DNA of 64,000 nt from an uncultured Phascolarctobacterium sp. (GCA_900545535.1 UQZN01000002.1:62001-126000), one strand, 5' to 3'. Shown: positions 50,408 to 58,848, counted from the stretch's first letter. The notes: generated from the letters alone by a model not told the origin. A program made the numbers and translations.

Positions 50408-50782
50408 CTATTTTACTGCTATGCAAATATACGAAATATTATATGTAGAATCACCTATTTCACAAGCAATTTCATAATATCCAGTAGCTTGATTTAAATA
50501 ACTTTGATTTCTATCAATAAAATATCTGCATTGTTCCCTAATATATCCATCCGGTAATGGTATCGTTGCCGCCATTCTAAAATTTCTAATAAGTCCTCCA
50601 GAAGTATCACTAATTTTAGTAGTCCATACATTTCCTGTAATAACACTAACGCTCGTTTTGGCTGGTACATTTCCTAATGTTTCATTAATTATTTGTATGA
50701 CTGTTTTTCCTTCTAATAATTCACTGTTCTCACTATCAGTTATCTTCTTTATTTCCCATTTTACAGTCCCATCATTTATCAT
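50408..50782 (-). CDS. Stand-alone tail-fibre C-terminal domain protein
   Basis: This 124-residue protein begins inside what is a repeat end in the main fibre (DGTVKWEI) and is homologous to the fibre C-terminal domain at 51380-51756. Shared features are QIINETLGNVP, TIPLPDGYIREQCRYFI and the final CIAVK. AGGTGA lies about 8 bases before the ATG, so it can be translated alone. It may trimerise with the fibre or be a reserve C-terminus for recombination. It is AT-rich compared with the gpJ gene. Confidence 0.7.
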   Translation of the reverse strand: MINDGTVKWEIKKITDSENSELLEGKTVIQIINETLGNVPAKTSVSVITGNVWTTKISDTSGGLIRNFRMAATIPLPDGYIREQCRYFIDRNQSYLNQATGYYEIACEIGDSTYNISYICIAVK

Positions 50783-50801
50783 TAATTATTCACCTACTTT
50801 A

Positions 50802-51365
50802 CTAATCTAAAATAACAGTTTCTAGTTCACTCTTATCTATAGCATTTTTAACCTGTTCCTGTTTTATCCAGCCATTTTGCTTACAAATACCTCTATGTAA
50901 ACCTAAATCCACATTCCATTGCAACAACTGTTCTTTGGTCAAAAAATATATCTGCTTACTATCACTATTCTTTGGATAACCCCGCATTGGATAGCCACTA
51001 GGAAAGTTTTTACCAAATTTTTCAGGAGCAAGATAGATAGTATTTAGATCACTGGAAACTGTATTTTGAGTATCCCTGTCACTATCATAAGTCACTATCT
51101 CACCAGAACATTCAGAAACAAAACCACCTGTAATTTTACGCTCTGTCCAAACACCAATTTCCGAAAGTTTAGTAACCTTTAATTCCTCAAGGGTAGGTTC
51201 GTTCACTACTTCAATAATCACACCATTGACTAATTTAATTTTACCAATATCATAACTTTCTTCTGATACTACAGCTATTTCGTTACGACTTGCCAAATCA
51301 TCTGCATCTGGCTCATAATTACAAGATGCAACACACTCACCATTTTCATTAAAAATATAATACAT
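50802..51365 (-). CDS. DUF4376-like phage tail-fibre-associated protein
   Basis: This 187-residue protein begins MYYIFNENGECVAS, typical of small tail-fibre-assembly-like phage proteins. The middle has a helical segment (EELKVTKLSEIGVWTERKI). Such proteins lie beside fibre genes and are presumed to help fold or assemble them. The ATG at 51365 has GAGG 8 bases upstream; GTG 51374 and ATG 51371 are also in frame. It is between the two fibre C-terminal domain genes. Confidence 0.65.
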   Translation of the reverse strand: MYYIFNENGECVASCNYEPDADDLASRNEIAVVSEESYDIGKIKLVNGVIIEVVNEPTLEELKVTKLSEIGVWTERKITGGFVSECSGEIVTYDSDRDTQNTVSSDLNTIYLAPEKFGKNFPSGYPMRGYPKNSDSKQIYFLTKEQLLQWNVDLGLHRGICKQNGWIKQEQVKNAIDKSELETVILD

Positions 51366-51379
51366 ATACATCACCTCAT

Positions 51380-51756
51380 TTATTTAACGGCTATACAAAG
51401 ATAGCCAGCTGTTACACTATACCACTTATTACTATATCCATACCTTCCTAAACGCGATACAACACTTCCATTAGATTGATTGACAGATAATTGTTGTCTA
51501 TGACTTCTTCCATATTCATCACTATCTTCTGACATTTCTGTTGCCCACACAGTATATTGGCATTGCTGTCTACTATATCCACTTGGTAACGGTATTGTTC
51601 CTCCGTCACCTATATTTCCTGTAGTTACGCTCACACTAATACCTTTAGGAACTTGCCCTAATGTATTTGCAATGATTTGTGCAGCTGTCTGCCCTCCTAA
51701 CAAAAATGTATCAGGCGACTTTAATATTGAATAAACCTGCCATTTAACACTTCCAT
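51380..51756 (-). CDS. Tail-fibre C-terminal domain, out of frame with its N-terminal part
   Basis: This segment encodes the rest of the tail fibre after a seven-G tract. Read in the frame reached by adding one G, it continues FCVDGSVKWQVYSILKSP and then the C-terminal domain LLGGQTAAQIIANTLGQVP through CIAVK. As it stands, an isolated ATG-type start would only be at 51703. The homology of its first residues to the end of each fibre repeat (DGS-W) shows that it belongs to the same protein as the segment at 51757-52461. Confidence 0.75.
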
Positions 51757-52461
51757 CTACACAGAAGTCCCCCCCGAATCTACATTTGTAGGTTCAACTG
51801 AACCAGTAGTCCCAGCCTGCATACATTTCAGGTAATAACCAGCATATGCAGGGTCAGAAAGAAATCTGATCATACCAACTGCAACAGCTTCATTGGCTTT
51901 CCAACAACCAGGAATATTTTTACCTTCAAACAAATTATCAGAATTTAAAACCGCAATTTTATCATAAAAAATCACTTTCCATGTAATGCTCCCATCGGTA
52001 ATAGAACTTTGCGAAGTAACAACAGGTTCACTTACTGAGCTTGTTCCAGCAGTTGTACACAATAAAAAAACCGCACTGTTATTTACTAACCGTACGGTAT
52101 CATGCACTTTATATTCTTTTGATGCTTCCCAAGCCCCAACACCACTATCCTGTTTCTTCTTTGTCCATGTAATAGAACCGTCAACAACTTCTCTTGCTAC
52201 AGTTCCCCAATCTGGTTCGTTTGTCGAAGTATAGCCAGGATTTTTCGCAACTGCGATAAATCCTGCTGGCATATTCGGGCTTCTTACCACATGCCCTTCC
52301 TGATATTCCGTTTCCGGCTGCCACAACCCATCGACAAGGCATTCCAGCGTTTCATGCTCATTTTTCATATAGGCCTGCAGATCGTCCTGTGTTGTCGGTG
52401 TCGCAGACCCTTCATACATAAAATATTTTTTGATATCCTTGATAAATTTAGGTATTTGCAT
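51757..52461 (-). CDS. Phage tail fibre protein, N-terminal part
   Basis: This 234-residue protein has an N-terminal helix (QIPKFIKDIKKYFMYEG) that likely joins the tail tip. Three repeats of about 55 residues follow, each beginning W-A/P-Y and ending DGSITW or equivalent (WQPETEYQEGHVVRSP, WEASKEYKVHDTVRL, WKANEAVAVGMIRFL). The third repeat is cut at EPTNVDSGGTSV by a stop just after the poly-G tract. The repeats resemble carbohydrate-binding fibre modules. It follows gpJ directly. In the present state the receptor-binding C-terminus would not be joined. Confidence 0.78.
   Translation of the reverse strand: MQIPKFIKDIKKYFMYEGSATPTTQDDLQAYMKNEHETLECLVDGLWQPETEYQEGHVVRSPNMPAGFIAVAKNPGYTSTNEPDWGTVAREVVDGSITWTKKKQDSGVGAWEASKEYKVHDTVRLVNNSAVFLLCTTAGTSSVSEPVVTSQSSITDGSITWKVIFYDKIAVLNSDNLFEGKNIPGCWKANEAVAVGMIRFLSDPAYAGYYLKCMQAGTTGSVEPTNVDSGGTSV
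51769..51775 (-). repeat. Seven-G homopolymer in the tail-fibre gene (candidate phase-variation tract)
   Basis: The minus strand reads TC-GGGGGGG-ACT. With seven G the frame stops at TAG nine bases later. With eight G (or five) it reads on through the C-terminal domain to give about 360 residues. Confidence 0.8.
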
Positions 52462-52462
52462 T

Positions 52463-55400
52463 TTATACCAGCTCCCTTCTAAATCCCTGCCAGGTCAAAT
52501 CACAAACTGCTTCCACAGGCTGACCTTCCGCATCAATGATCTGAATCTTACATGGGTTTCTTGTAATGATCCTGACATTGGCGACTGCCAGCGCACTCTG
52601 AATAGCATTGATCCGCACAGACGTCGTATAGTAATACGGCGTCTTGATCGGCAAAGTAAGCCCTTCCGCCGGAATCAGCAGATTACTGAAATTCTCGACC
52701 CGATCCGGCACATCGATAATAGCATTCAACTTGTTCACCTCAGCTCTGTTCCCTGCCTCAGGCAGAGAATGTACTTCCAAGTGCAGCGAATCCGTTGCAT
52801 TGATAACAATTTTTCCGGTATACGGTTTAAAAATACCGCTGAAACGCCAATAATTATTCAGCGCTTCACCCCAGACAGTTTCCATTGGCGCAGACCACGC
52901 TAAACTGCCGCTGCCCAGGCAATATTTGACTGTAGACGGCGAATTCAACCCATACTCGAGCCACAGCTGACCGCCGGCCAATGGCTGCAGATGTACCAGC
53001 AGCAGTAAATCATCATTGATAGACTGTCCTTTCAGCACGCCATTTTCCACAACGCCGTCGTGCTCTACTTTTTCCCAATTATTCTCAGCCAAATCCACTT
53101 TCCAAAGTACGTTCTCCTCCAGCGGATCACCCAGATTCAAAACAGCATAAGCCGCATTGACACTCTCGTTGCCGCCATTATCGACAGCCTTGATCATAAC
53201 CGTATGCACACCCTGACGCAGCGCCTGCGTTTCAAAAGGCTGCGATGTAATAATACCGCTGTGCAGCTCAAAAGCCGTTTGCCACTGCGGATTACTGCCC
53301 TGCGTATACTTGATCTTAAACCCGGCAATATCGTTTACCTTTGGATAAGTAAAATTCCACCAAAAACGGCGCGTACCATCCGGCAGCAGCTCTGCGTCCA
53401 GCAAAGTCACATCCGGCGGCGGCTTATCCCTGCCGGTGATCTCTACCATTGTGATTGCCGGCGCGCCCTTGACACCGTCGCGGCTAACCGCCTGCACCGA
53501 TACCCAATAAGCACCCTGCTGTAAACCTGTCAGCGTCGCACTTGTATCAAAAGTTGACGAGTACGTTTTATAACTCTCGCCGTCCCGCGACAGGCTGACA
53601 GAATAGTGATCCAGATATGTATAATACATATCGTCCCACGTGATATCCATGCCCATCTGCAAAATGCCTTCCGCGCTGGTCCAGCTGTTCTCCTCAACAG
53701 TCAGCCCCGTTACCGAAGGCGGCGTCGTAGTATACGGCGGTTTGGAATTTGTATAATCAGGCATCACGATCGGCGCGCCCAGCTCGTCGTTATAAATCGA
53801 CGGATTATACTGCCGGCAGGTCAACTGATAAGTCCCGGCGTTAGTTTCGTCGATCTCCGTAATCCTGAAAGGCATCTCCGTAAAAATACCACCATAGGAA
53901 ACAGTGATCACATCGCCGCATTCCAGGCTCATGCCCTGCGTCGCCACACTGAACGAAATAGAAATCGAACAGGTCTTATTCAAATCACGATACAGCCGCG
54001 CCACACGCAGCGCCTGGTTCTGCGAGGTACAGCCAGCCAACGTGATCGTCTTTTCAATGATCCTGCCGTCCTGCTCCAGCTGCGCTTCCAGATCCTCGAC
54101 CACCACCTTGATCTCCGTCCAGTTCTGCGACGGGTCAAAATAACCGATCTTATACCGGTTCGGCGTTTCCTCCAGCGCCGTCTGCGTGATCGACAGGCTG
54201 TCTTTGATGATCGTCGTATCGTCAAAAGCATAACAAGGCGTTTCTTCTTTCTCCACCTTCAGCGCGATCTGCCTGTTCAAGGTCAAAAATAAACCACCAA
54301 CCGCCAGCATAGAACTCAACTGCTCGATTGGTGTTTTCTGCGAATCCAAAATGATATTCAATTTATAACGCGGTGCCTTCTGCTTCTCGCCCGCGGCATC
54401 CAGATATTCCACCTCTTCATCACAATAGGCCGCCACATCTTTAAAACTGTCGTCATCGATCATTTCTTCCGAGATCCAGTGTCCGGTGCCATACCGTTTA
54501 TTCGTCAAAAAGTCCCTGATGATCCAGGCCGGGTTTTCGCTGTATTCCCGCACCCATTCAGAACCGTTCCACACCTTCACCAGCTGCCCCTGTACAATAC
54601 AGTTGACAGTCGGGTTGCCGCCGCTCAGCCTGCCGCTGGCGACCAGGTCGGTCCTGATCCAGGCCGTATTCGTATAACCGCCCACATCCTTAAAATTATC
54701 GGGAGCTACACAATTATTAAAAGCAAAGCTGCCGATAGCATAACCCCTGTTATCCAGCACCACCATATTGCTGCGCGTCGGGTCGGCCGGATCGCAATAA
54801 CAACCCACAGGCTGGGACGAATTGAACTGCATATTTTTAGCATTGATGCCCTTGCTGGTCCTATCGTCAACAGCGCCGTCGATTTTCCAGCCATTGCCGC
54901 ACTCGTTTCTGATCTTCTCGATAACAGTCGTCAAAAGCGCCGCCTGCTGATCCTGGCTTTCCACATCTTTCAGCGCATATTCATTGGTCTTGCCGCCGGC
55001 CTTTAACACCAGAGTATTGCCGCTGCGATAGACCACCGCATCCTGATGCTGGATATTATAAATACTGATCTTAGTATCATTTTTGATCAGTTCTTCGTTG
55101 GCACAGACGTTATACACGCCCTTGATACCGCCTTCGCAAATAATAACATCCTTCTGCAGGTACCTTTCACCATTATAGGGATTATGCCATACTTGCAAAC
55201 CACCCCATTTTCTAGTACCATAGATTACAGGGATAACGGCGTCCTGCGAAATATCGTTGGTAGTTGTGCTGAACTTACTGTAGTCGTCCTGGCTGTAGTC
55301 GCCATCAAGATTGCCGAAGGCATTTGGTTTTTGTGTTACCGACCACAGGGTCGAAGCGATTGACATACCGTACATACCGCCTTGTATAAATGTACACGCC

Positions 55401-55501
55401 TTATTAAATGCACCAAACCAACCTTGGGCAGCACCATATCCACCTAAAGCAAAACCCGCTATTGTAAAAGCTATTTTACCAGTCTTTTTCCCTTTACCCA
55501 A
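52463..55501 (-). CDS. Phage host-specificity protein J homologue
   Basis: This 1012-residue tail-tip protein has an N-terminal glycine-rich hydrophobic segment, a gpJ core (about 70-560; VIPVIYGTRKWGGLQVWHNP, YGTGHWISEEMI), fibronectin type III-like domains (about 580-780; WDDMYYTYLDHYSVSLS) and a beta-rich C-terminus. It would close the tail tube and bind the receptor together with the fibre. The apparent start is a TTG at 55501 with AGGTGAG just upstream. In the duplicated copy at 56.7 kb the equivalent upstream position is ATG, but here it is AAG. The 5' end is nearly identical to the fragment at 56084-56562. Confidence 0.9.
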   Translation of the reverse strand: MGKGKKTGKIAFTIAGFALGGYGAAQGWFGAFNKACTFIQGGMYGMSIASTLWSVTQKPNAFGNLDGDYSQDDYSKFSTTTNDISQDAVIPVIYGTRKWGGLQVWHNPYNGERYLQKDVIICEGGIKGVYNVCANEELIKNDTKISIYNIQHQDAVVYRSGNTLVLKAGGKTNEYALKDVESQDQQAALLTTVIEKIRNECGNGWKIDGAVDDRTSKGINAKNMQFNSSQPVGCYCDPADPTRSNMVVLDNRGYAIGSFAFNNCVAPDNFKDVGGYTNTAWIRTDLVASGRLSGGNPTVNCIVQGQLVKVWNGSEWVREYSENPAWIIRDFLTNKRYGTGHWISEEMIDDDSFKDVAAYCDEEVEYLDAAGEKQKAPRYKLNIILDSQKTPIEQLSSMLAVGGLFLTLNRQIALKVEKEETPCYAFDDTTIIKDSLSITQTALEETPNRYKIGYFDPSQNWTEIKVVVEDLEAQLEQDGRIIEKTITLAGCTSQNQALRVARLYRDLNKTCSISISFSVATQGMSLECGDVITVSYGGIFTEMPFRITEIDETNAGTYQLTCRQYNPSIYNDELGAPIVMPDYTNSKPPYTTTPPSVTGLTVEENSWTSAEGILQMGMDITWDDMYYTYLDHYSVSLSRDGESYKTYSSTFDTSATLTGLQQGAYWVSVQAVSRDGVKGAPAITMVEITGRDKPPPDVTLLDAELLPDGTRRFWWNFTYPKVNDIAGFKIKYTQGSNPQWQTAFELHSGIITSQPFETQALRQGVHTVMIKAVDNGGNESVNAAYAVLNLGDPLEENVLWKVDLAENNWEKVEHDGVVENGVLKGQSINDDLLLLVHLQPLAGGQLWLEYGLNSPSTVKYCLGSGSLAWSAPMETVWGEALNNYWRFSGIFKPYTGKIVINATDSLHLEVHSLPEAGNRAEVNKLNAIIDVPDRVENFSNLLIPAEGLTLPIKTPYYYTTSVRINAIQSALAVANVRIITRNPCKIQIIDAEGQPVEAVCDLTWQGFRRELV
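54904..55382. repeat. gpJ 5'-end duplication, copy A (inside gpJ)
   Basis: These 479 bases match 56084-56562 at constant offset 1180 with no gaps. I count seven base differences. The flanking 5' codons of gpJ and the adjacent morons are much more diverged. Confidence 0.93.
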
Positions 55502-55535
55502 ACTCTCACCTACTTTCTTTTAGGAGTTGATTATT

Positions 55536-56006
55536 ATGAAAATAGTTATTTCATTACTCACAATTCTTTTAACTTTTCCTAATTTTGTTTATGCCGAAAT
55601 AATCCAAAAAATAAATACTTTTGATAATACACCCCAAATCAAAAGCTATTATAAAGATAAAAACATTAAACTTCCTCAAATTCTGATCTTCAAAAAAACT
55701 GGTAATGACTATTATTTACTTGGAAAAAATGCTTTCAGAACAATTAATTATTTAACTACTCTTGAAAATGCAAAAATTAAAATCAATGATAAAATATACT
55801 CTGTTGAATACAGAACTTTTGATTTAAGCAACAATTTTTCTTTTAAATTTAATGATGAAATTTTAAAAGAAATAAAAAATGCCAACAATATTCAAATTCA
55901 ATTACCAATTCATACAACTGTTGATACTGATATTGTCGACTATTATAGTTTTTCAATACCCAAAAATGTTCTCAACGAATGGAAACAAGTCATCGCTATG
56001 GAATAA
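55536..56006 (+). CDS. Secreted moron protein 1
   Basis: This 156-residue protein has a signal peptide (MKIVISLLTILLTFPNFVYA, cleavage before EII). The mature part is beta-rich with no domain I recognise. It ends in LNEWKQVIAME, the same ending as moron 2. It is very AT-rich and reads against the tail operon, the mark of a prophage moron expressed in the lysogen. AGGAG lies 9 bases before the ATG, and a hairpin terminator follows. The function is unknown; an envelope role such as receptor masking is possible. Confidence 0.75.
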   Translation: MKIVISLLTILLTFPNFVYAEIIQKINTFDNTPQIKSYYKDKNIKLPQILIFKKTGNDYYLLGKNAFRTINYLTTLENAKIKINDKIYSVEYRTFDLSNNFSFKFNDEILKEIKNANNIQIQLPIHTTVDTDIVDYYSFSIPKNVLNEWKQVIAME

Positions 56007-56009
56007 AAC

Positions 56010-56083
56010 TGTATATTCTTATGCTGCAAACAAAAACTGAGTTCGATATTGTATCGGGCTCAGTTCTTTTATTTTGTGATGCA
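56010..56083 (-). mobile_element. Probable remnant of an IS3-family transposase gene end
   Basis: The minus strand frame that continues from the truncated gpJ copy ends HHKIKELSPIQYRTQFLFAA. The LSPIQYRTQ ending closely resembles the C-terminus of IS3-family OrfB transposases. The rest of the element is missing. It lies exactly at the break between the truncated gpJ copy and moron 1. Confidence 0.5.
56035..56075 (+). terminator. Terminator of moron 1
   Basis: A 14-bp stem with two G-T pairs (AACTGAG-TT-CGATA / TATCG-GG-CTCAGTT, loop TTG) at 56035-56065 is followed by CTTTTATTTT. It overlaps the suspected transposase remnant. Confidence 0.75.
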
Positions 56084-56562
56084 CGTTTCTGATTTTCTCG
56101 ATAACAGTCGTCAAAAACGCCGCCTGCTGATCCTGGCTTTCCACATCTTTCAGTGCGTATTCATTGGTCTTGCCGCCGGCCTTTAACACCAGAGTATTGC
56201 CGCTGCGATAGACCACCGCATCCTGATGCTGGATATTATAAATACTGATCTTAGTATCATTTTTGATCAGTTCTTCGTTGGCACAGACGTTATACACGCC
56301 CTTGATACCGCCTTCGCAAATAATAACATCCTTCTGCAGGTACCTTTCACCATTATAGGGATTATGCCATACTTGCAAACCACCCCATTTTCTAGTACCA
56401 TAGATTACAGGGATAACGGCGTCCTGCGAAATATCGTTGGTAGTTGTGCTGAACTTACTGTAGTCGTCCTGGCTGTAGTCACCGTCAAGATTGCCGAAGG
56501 CATTTGGTTTTTGTGTTACCGACCACAAGGTCGAAGCGATTGACATACCGTACATACCGCCT
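56084..56562. repeat. gpJ 5'-end duplication, copy B
   Basis: This is the partner of the repeat at 54904-55382, 1180 bases away in the same orientation. Confidence 0.93.
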
Positions 56563-56719
56563 GCAAAAGCAGCTCCTTTTACAGTAGCATCTATACCAAA
56601 CATTGCAGGATTAGAGTATCCCAATGCGAAACCAGCTACAGCAAAAGCTATCTTTCCAACTTTTTTGCCTTTACCCAACTTCTCACCTACTTTCATTATA
56701 TAAAAGGAGTTGACTTCTC

Positions 56720-57223
56720 ATGAAAAAATTTATCCTATTTATATTTTCAACTTTATTTATAAGTAACATTTGTTCTGCCGAAATTATACGAGAAATAAAT
56801 TCTTTTGACAATTCTACAATGCTAACTAGTGTCATAAACACTAAAGACTATGTCGAAGATATTCCTAGAGAAATTATTTTCAAAAAAACTTGTTCTAATT
56901 CCAATGAATCTAAATATTTTATTTCTTTTATTAATCAATATACAATAAAAAACGGTTATTCACCATTTGAGCCAATAAAAATAAAGTTCAATAACTCATT
57001 AGAAGATATACAAAGTTATCCAATACAATTATACAGAACAGCTCAAAGAGGACAACTTGCTTTTTTAGTAGACAATATATTCATTGATAAATTAGAAAAA
57101 TCGGATAATCTTCAATTCCAAATTCCTATATCAACATCATATGTTAGCCATGTAAAATATATTGATTTCACACTCCCCCAAAATATTCTCGACGAATGGA
57201 AACAAGTCATCGCTATGGAATAG
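56720..57223 (+). CDS. Secreted moron protein 2
   Basis: This 167-residue protein has a signal peptide (MKKFILFIFSTLFISNICSA, cleavage before EII). It is a diverged paralogue of moron 1: shared features are AEII-INSFDN near the start, IIFKKT in the middle and LDEWKQVIAME at the end. AAGGAG lies upstream of the ATG. It reads against the tail operon and is very AT-rich. No known domain. Confidence 0.75.
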   Translation: MKKFILFIFSTLFISNICSAEIIREINSFDNSTMLTSVINTKDYVEDIPREIIFKKTCSNSNESKYFISFINQYTIKNGYSPFEPIKIKFNNSLEDIQSYPIQLYRTAQRGQLAFLVDNIFIDKLEKSDNLQFQIPISTSYVSHVKYIDFTLPQNILDEWKQVIAME

Positions 57224-57227
57224 CAAA

Positions 57228-57254
57228 GAGAGCCTGACGGCTCTCTTTTTTTAT
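57228..57254 (+). terminator. Terminator of moron 2
   Basis: A 7-bp stem GAGAGCC/GGCTCTC with a 4-base loop (57228-57245) is followed by seven T residues. Confidence 0.85.
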
Positions 57255-57268
57255 TGCCCGCGCAATAA

Positions 57269-58084
57269 TCAGCTTAACCTAAATTCTTTCGGTACTGCCA
57301 AAAAGCCGCTATAGCGCTTACGGTTGTCGTATTTTTCGCACATCTCCGGTGTTTTATCGCAATTGCGCTGCAAGGAAGCCGTATCTGTAATAGCTCCTAA
57401 AAATGGATACTGCGTCACAACATAATGATTACCGTCATTATTATCAATAAAATTATCTTTGATCAATTTGGTTTCATAACCGATGGTAATAAGTCCGTTT
57501 TTATAGTAGCCTGCATCAATATCCGCAGCATCGAGTTTAATTTTATTGGGCAATGAGAGCAGCGGTTCAACAGCAACCTGCCGCTGGGCTTTATCCATGC
57601 CGCACTGCTCGTCGCCAAAGGCAGCATTGCAAAAATACTGCGTGATCCTGTTGGGGACCCTGTTATTGGGAAATGCCGCTTTGACTGTTACTGTAAATTC
57701 ACCGTTACTATAGGCAGGCGTATCAAGATAGCCGTAAAAAACAGTTATAGCTATTTCTTCATCTTCCAGACTTTCCGGATACTGAATGCGAAAGATCTCG
57801 ACATAACGTCCGCGAAAATCAAAGCCTTCCAGCAGTGCTGTTATTTTGCTGTTATCGGTATCGGCTATTTTCAATTCCACGTTGTCGATCTTGGCATCGA
57901 CTGTGGATTTGATAGTACCGCGCTGTACCGGAACAGGATAGTATTCACAGCCGCCAAAGGTTATGATCTCATCACAATTGCAGATGCGAATAATGCCTGT
58001 TTTAAGATGCAGGACATAGAGTTCAATAAAAAAAGAGCTGGCGCGTTCTTTGGCTTCCGCCATGCTGACGGGTAGAATTTTCAT
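57269..58084 (-). CDS. Phage minor tail protein L homologue
   Basis: This 271-residue protein resembles lambda gpL. The N-terminal part is beta-rich (VELKIADTDNSKIT). The C-terminal half has four cysteines in two pairs (FCNAAFGDEQC and NCDKTPEMC), the arrangement that in lambda gpL holds an iron-sulfur cluster. It would connect the tape-measure/gpM complex to gpJ at the tail tip. Its ATG overlaps the stop of the gpM-like gene (ATGA). Confidence 0.85.
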   Translation of the reverse strand: MKILPVSMAEAKERASSFFIELYVLHLKTGIIRICNCDEIITFGGCEYYPVPVQRGTIKSTVDAKIDNVELKIADTDNSKITALLEGFDFRGRYVEIFRIQYPESLEDEEIAITVFYGYLDTPAYSNGEFTVTVKAAFPNNRVPNRITQYFCNAAFGDEQCGMDKAQRQVAVEPLLSLPNKIKLDAADIDAGYYKNGLITIGYETKLIKDNFIDNNDGNHYVVTQYPFLGAITDTASLQRNCDKTPEMCEKYDNRKRYSGFLAVPKEFRLS

Positions 58085-58431
58085 AGGTTGACCACCCTCA
58101 ATGTCAGCTCGACAGAAATTTTGCCAATAATGCGGCCGCGTTCATCAAAGCCCCAGGTATCTGTCGGCGCATAGTCGCTGGTAAACTGGCAGACGAACTG
58201 CTCGCCGTTATAGTTAAAATAGAACCGTTTTGATTTGCGGTGTTCCAAATAGAATGCTTCTACTGCCGCCATTTCGGCAGCTATGCTTTCAAAGGTCATT
58301 TGAAAGGTAATGATAGGATTGACGCCCACTTCCTGTACCTGAAAGGCTCCTGATTCAAATTCGATAGTCCTGTCAAGATAGCGGACGCTGCGTTTGACTT
58401 CGCTTTTAGGCGTAAATGCAAATGTTTTCAA
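58081..58431 (-). CDS. Phage minor tail protein M-like
   Basis: This 116-residue beta-rich protein (KTFAFTPKSEV, IITFQMTFESIA, RFYFNYNGEQFV, KISVELTLRVV) is similar in length and layout to lambda gpM. It starts with TTG, and AAGGTG lies 5 bases upstream; the TTGA overlap with the NlpC/P60 gene's stop suggests coupling. It would sit at the tail tip beside gpL. Confidence 0.7.
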   Translation of the reverse strand: MKTFAFTPKSEVKRSVRYLDRTIEFESGAFQVQEVGVNPIITFQMTFESIAAEMAAVEAFYLEHRKSKRFYFNYNGEQFVCQFTSDYAPTDTWGFDERGRIIGKISVELTLRVVNL

Positions 58432-58835
58432 GCTGTCACCTTCTTTCTGTAACCACTTTTAAAAAAGAGGTTGTTTTGCCTGAGTCTGACGATCATGGAT
58501 TTTTGAAACTGCTGTAAGATCGTCAGTACTTTATGTTCACCAACGTAAACACCGGTATGGCCTTCACCGTTGATTTCGTATAAAACTATATCGCCGTACT
58601 GCATGGCGTCGACTTGTTTGATGCGCGTAAAATGTTTGTGCATAAAACGCGCCAGCCGATATGGCTCAGTCACATACCAGTCTTTGGCGATCGGCCTGCC
58701 GTCACGCCATTCTAAAGCAATACCATGTTCCTGATAAAACAGCTGGCACAGACCGATACAATCGACGCCGTCATAAGTGACGCCTAAAAATTTATAGGGC
58801 AGCCCGACAAATTTTTTTAGATTTTGTTTTTCCAT
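58428..58835 (-). CDS. Phage tail assembly protein K-like, NlpC/P60 peptidase
   Basis: This 135-residue protein has the NlpC/P60 catalytic Cys in YDGVDCIGLCQLFY (about residue 25) and His in GEGHTGVYVG. Unlike lambda gpK it lacks the N-terminal JAB/MPN domain. It could trim peptidoglycan during infection or be needed for tail-tip assembly. I chose the ATG at 58835 because earlier in-frame starts overlap the tape-measure gene. Confidence 0.88.
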   Translation of the reverse strand: MEKQNLKKFVGLPYKFLGVTYDGVDCIGLCQLFYQEHGIALEWRDGRPIAKDWYVTEPYRLARFMHKHFTRIKQVDAMQYGDIVLYEINGEGHTGVYVGEHKVLTILQQFQKSMIVRLRQNNLFFKSGYRKKVTA

Positions 58836-58848
58836 TTCGCACCTGCCG

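Larger units (their letters stand above)
56019..56696 (-). pseudogene. Truncated second copy of the gpJ N-terminus
   Basis: This 225-codon frame starts MKVGEKLGKGKKVGK. It is nearly identical to gpJ from GGMYGMSIASTLWSVTQKPN to about VIEKIRN, then switches abruptly to an IS3-transposase-like tail. Its first 40 residues differ from those of gpJ (GYSNPAMFGIDATVKGAAFA). It lacks the gpJ core and cannot be a tail-tip protein. It is either a relic of a duplication or a donor of an alternative gpJ N-terminus. Confidence 0.85.

Noticed and set aside
53606..54292. A 228-codon plus-strand Arg/Ile-rich frame over gpJ
   Set aside because: The composition is that of an antisense shadow, and no start signal is seen.
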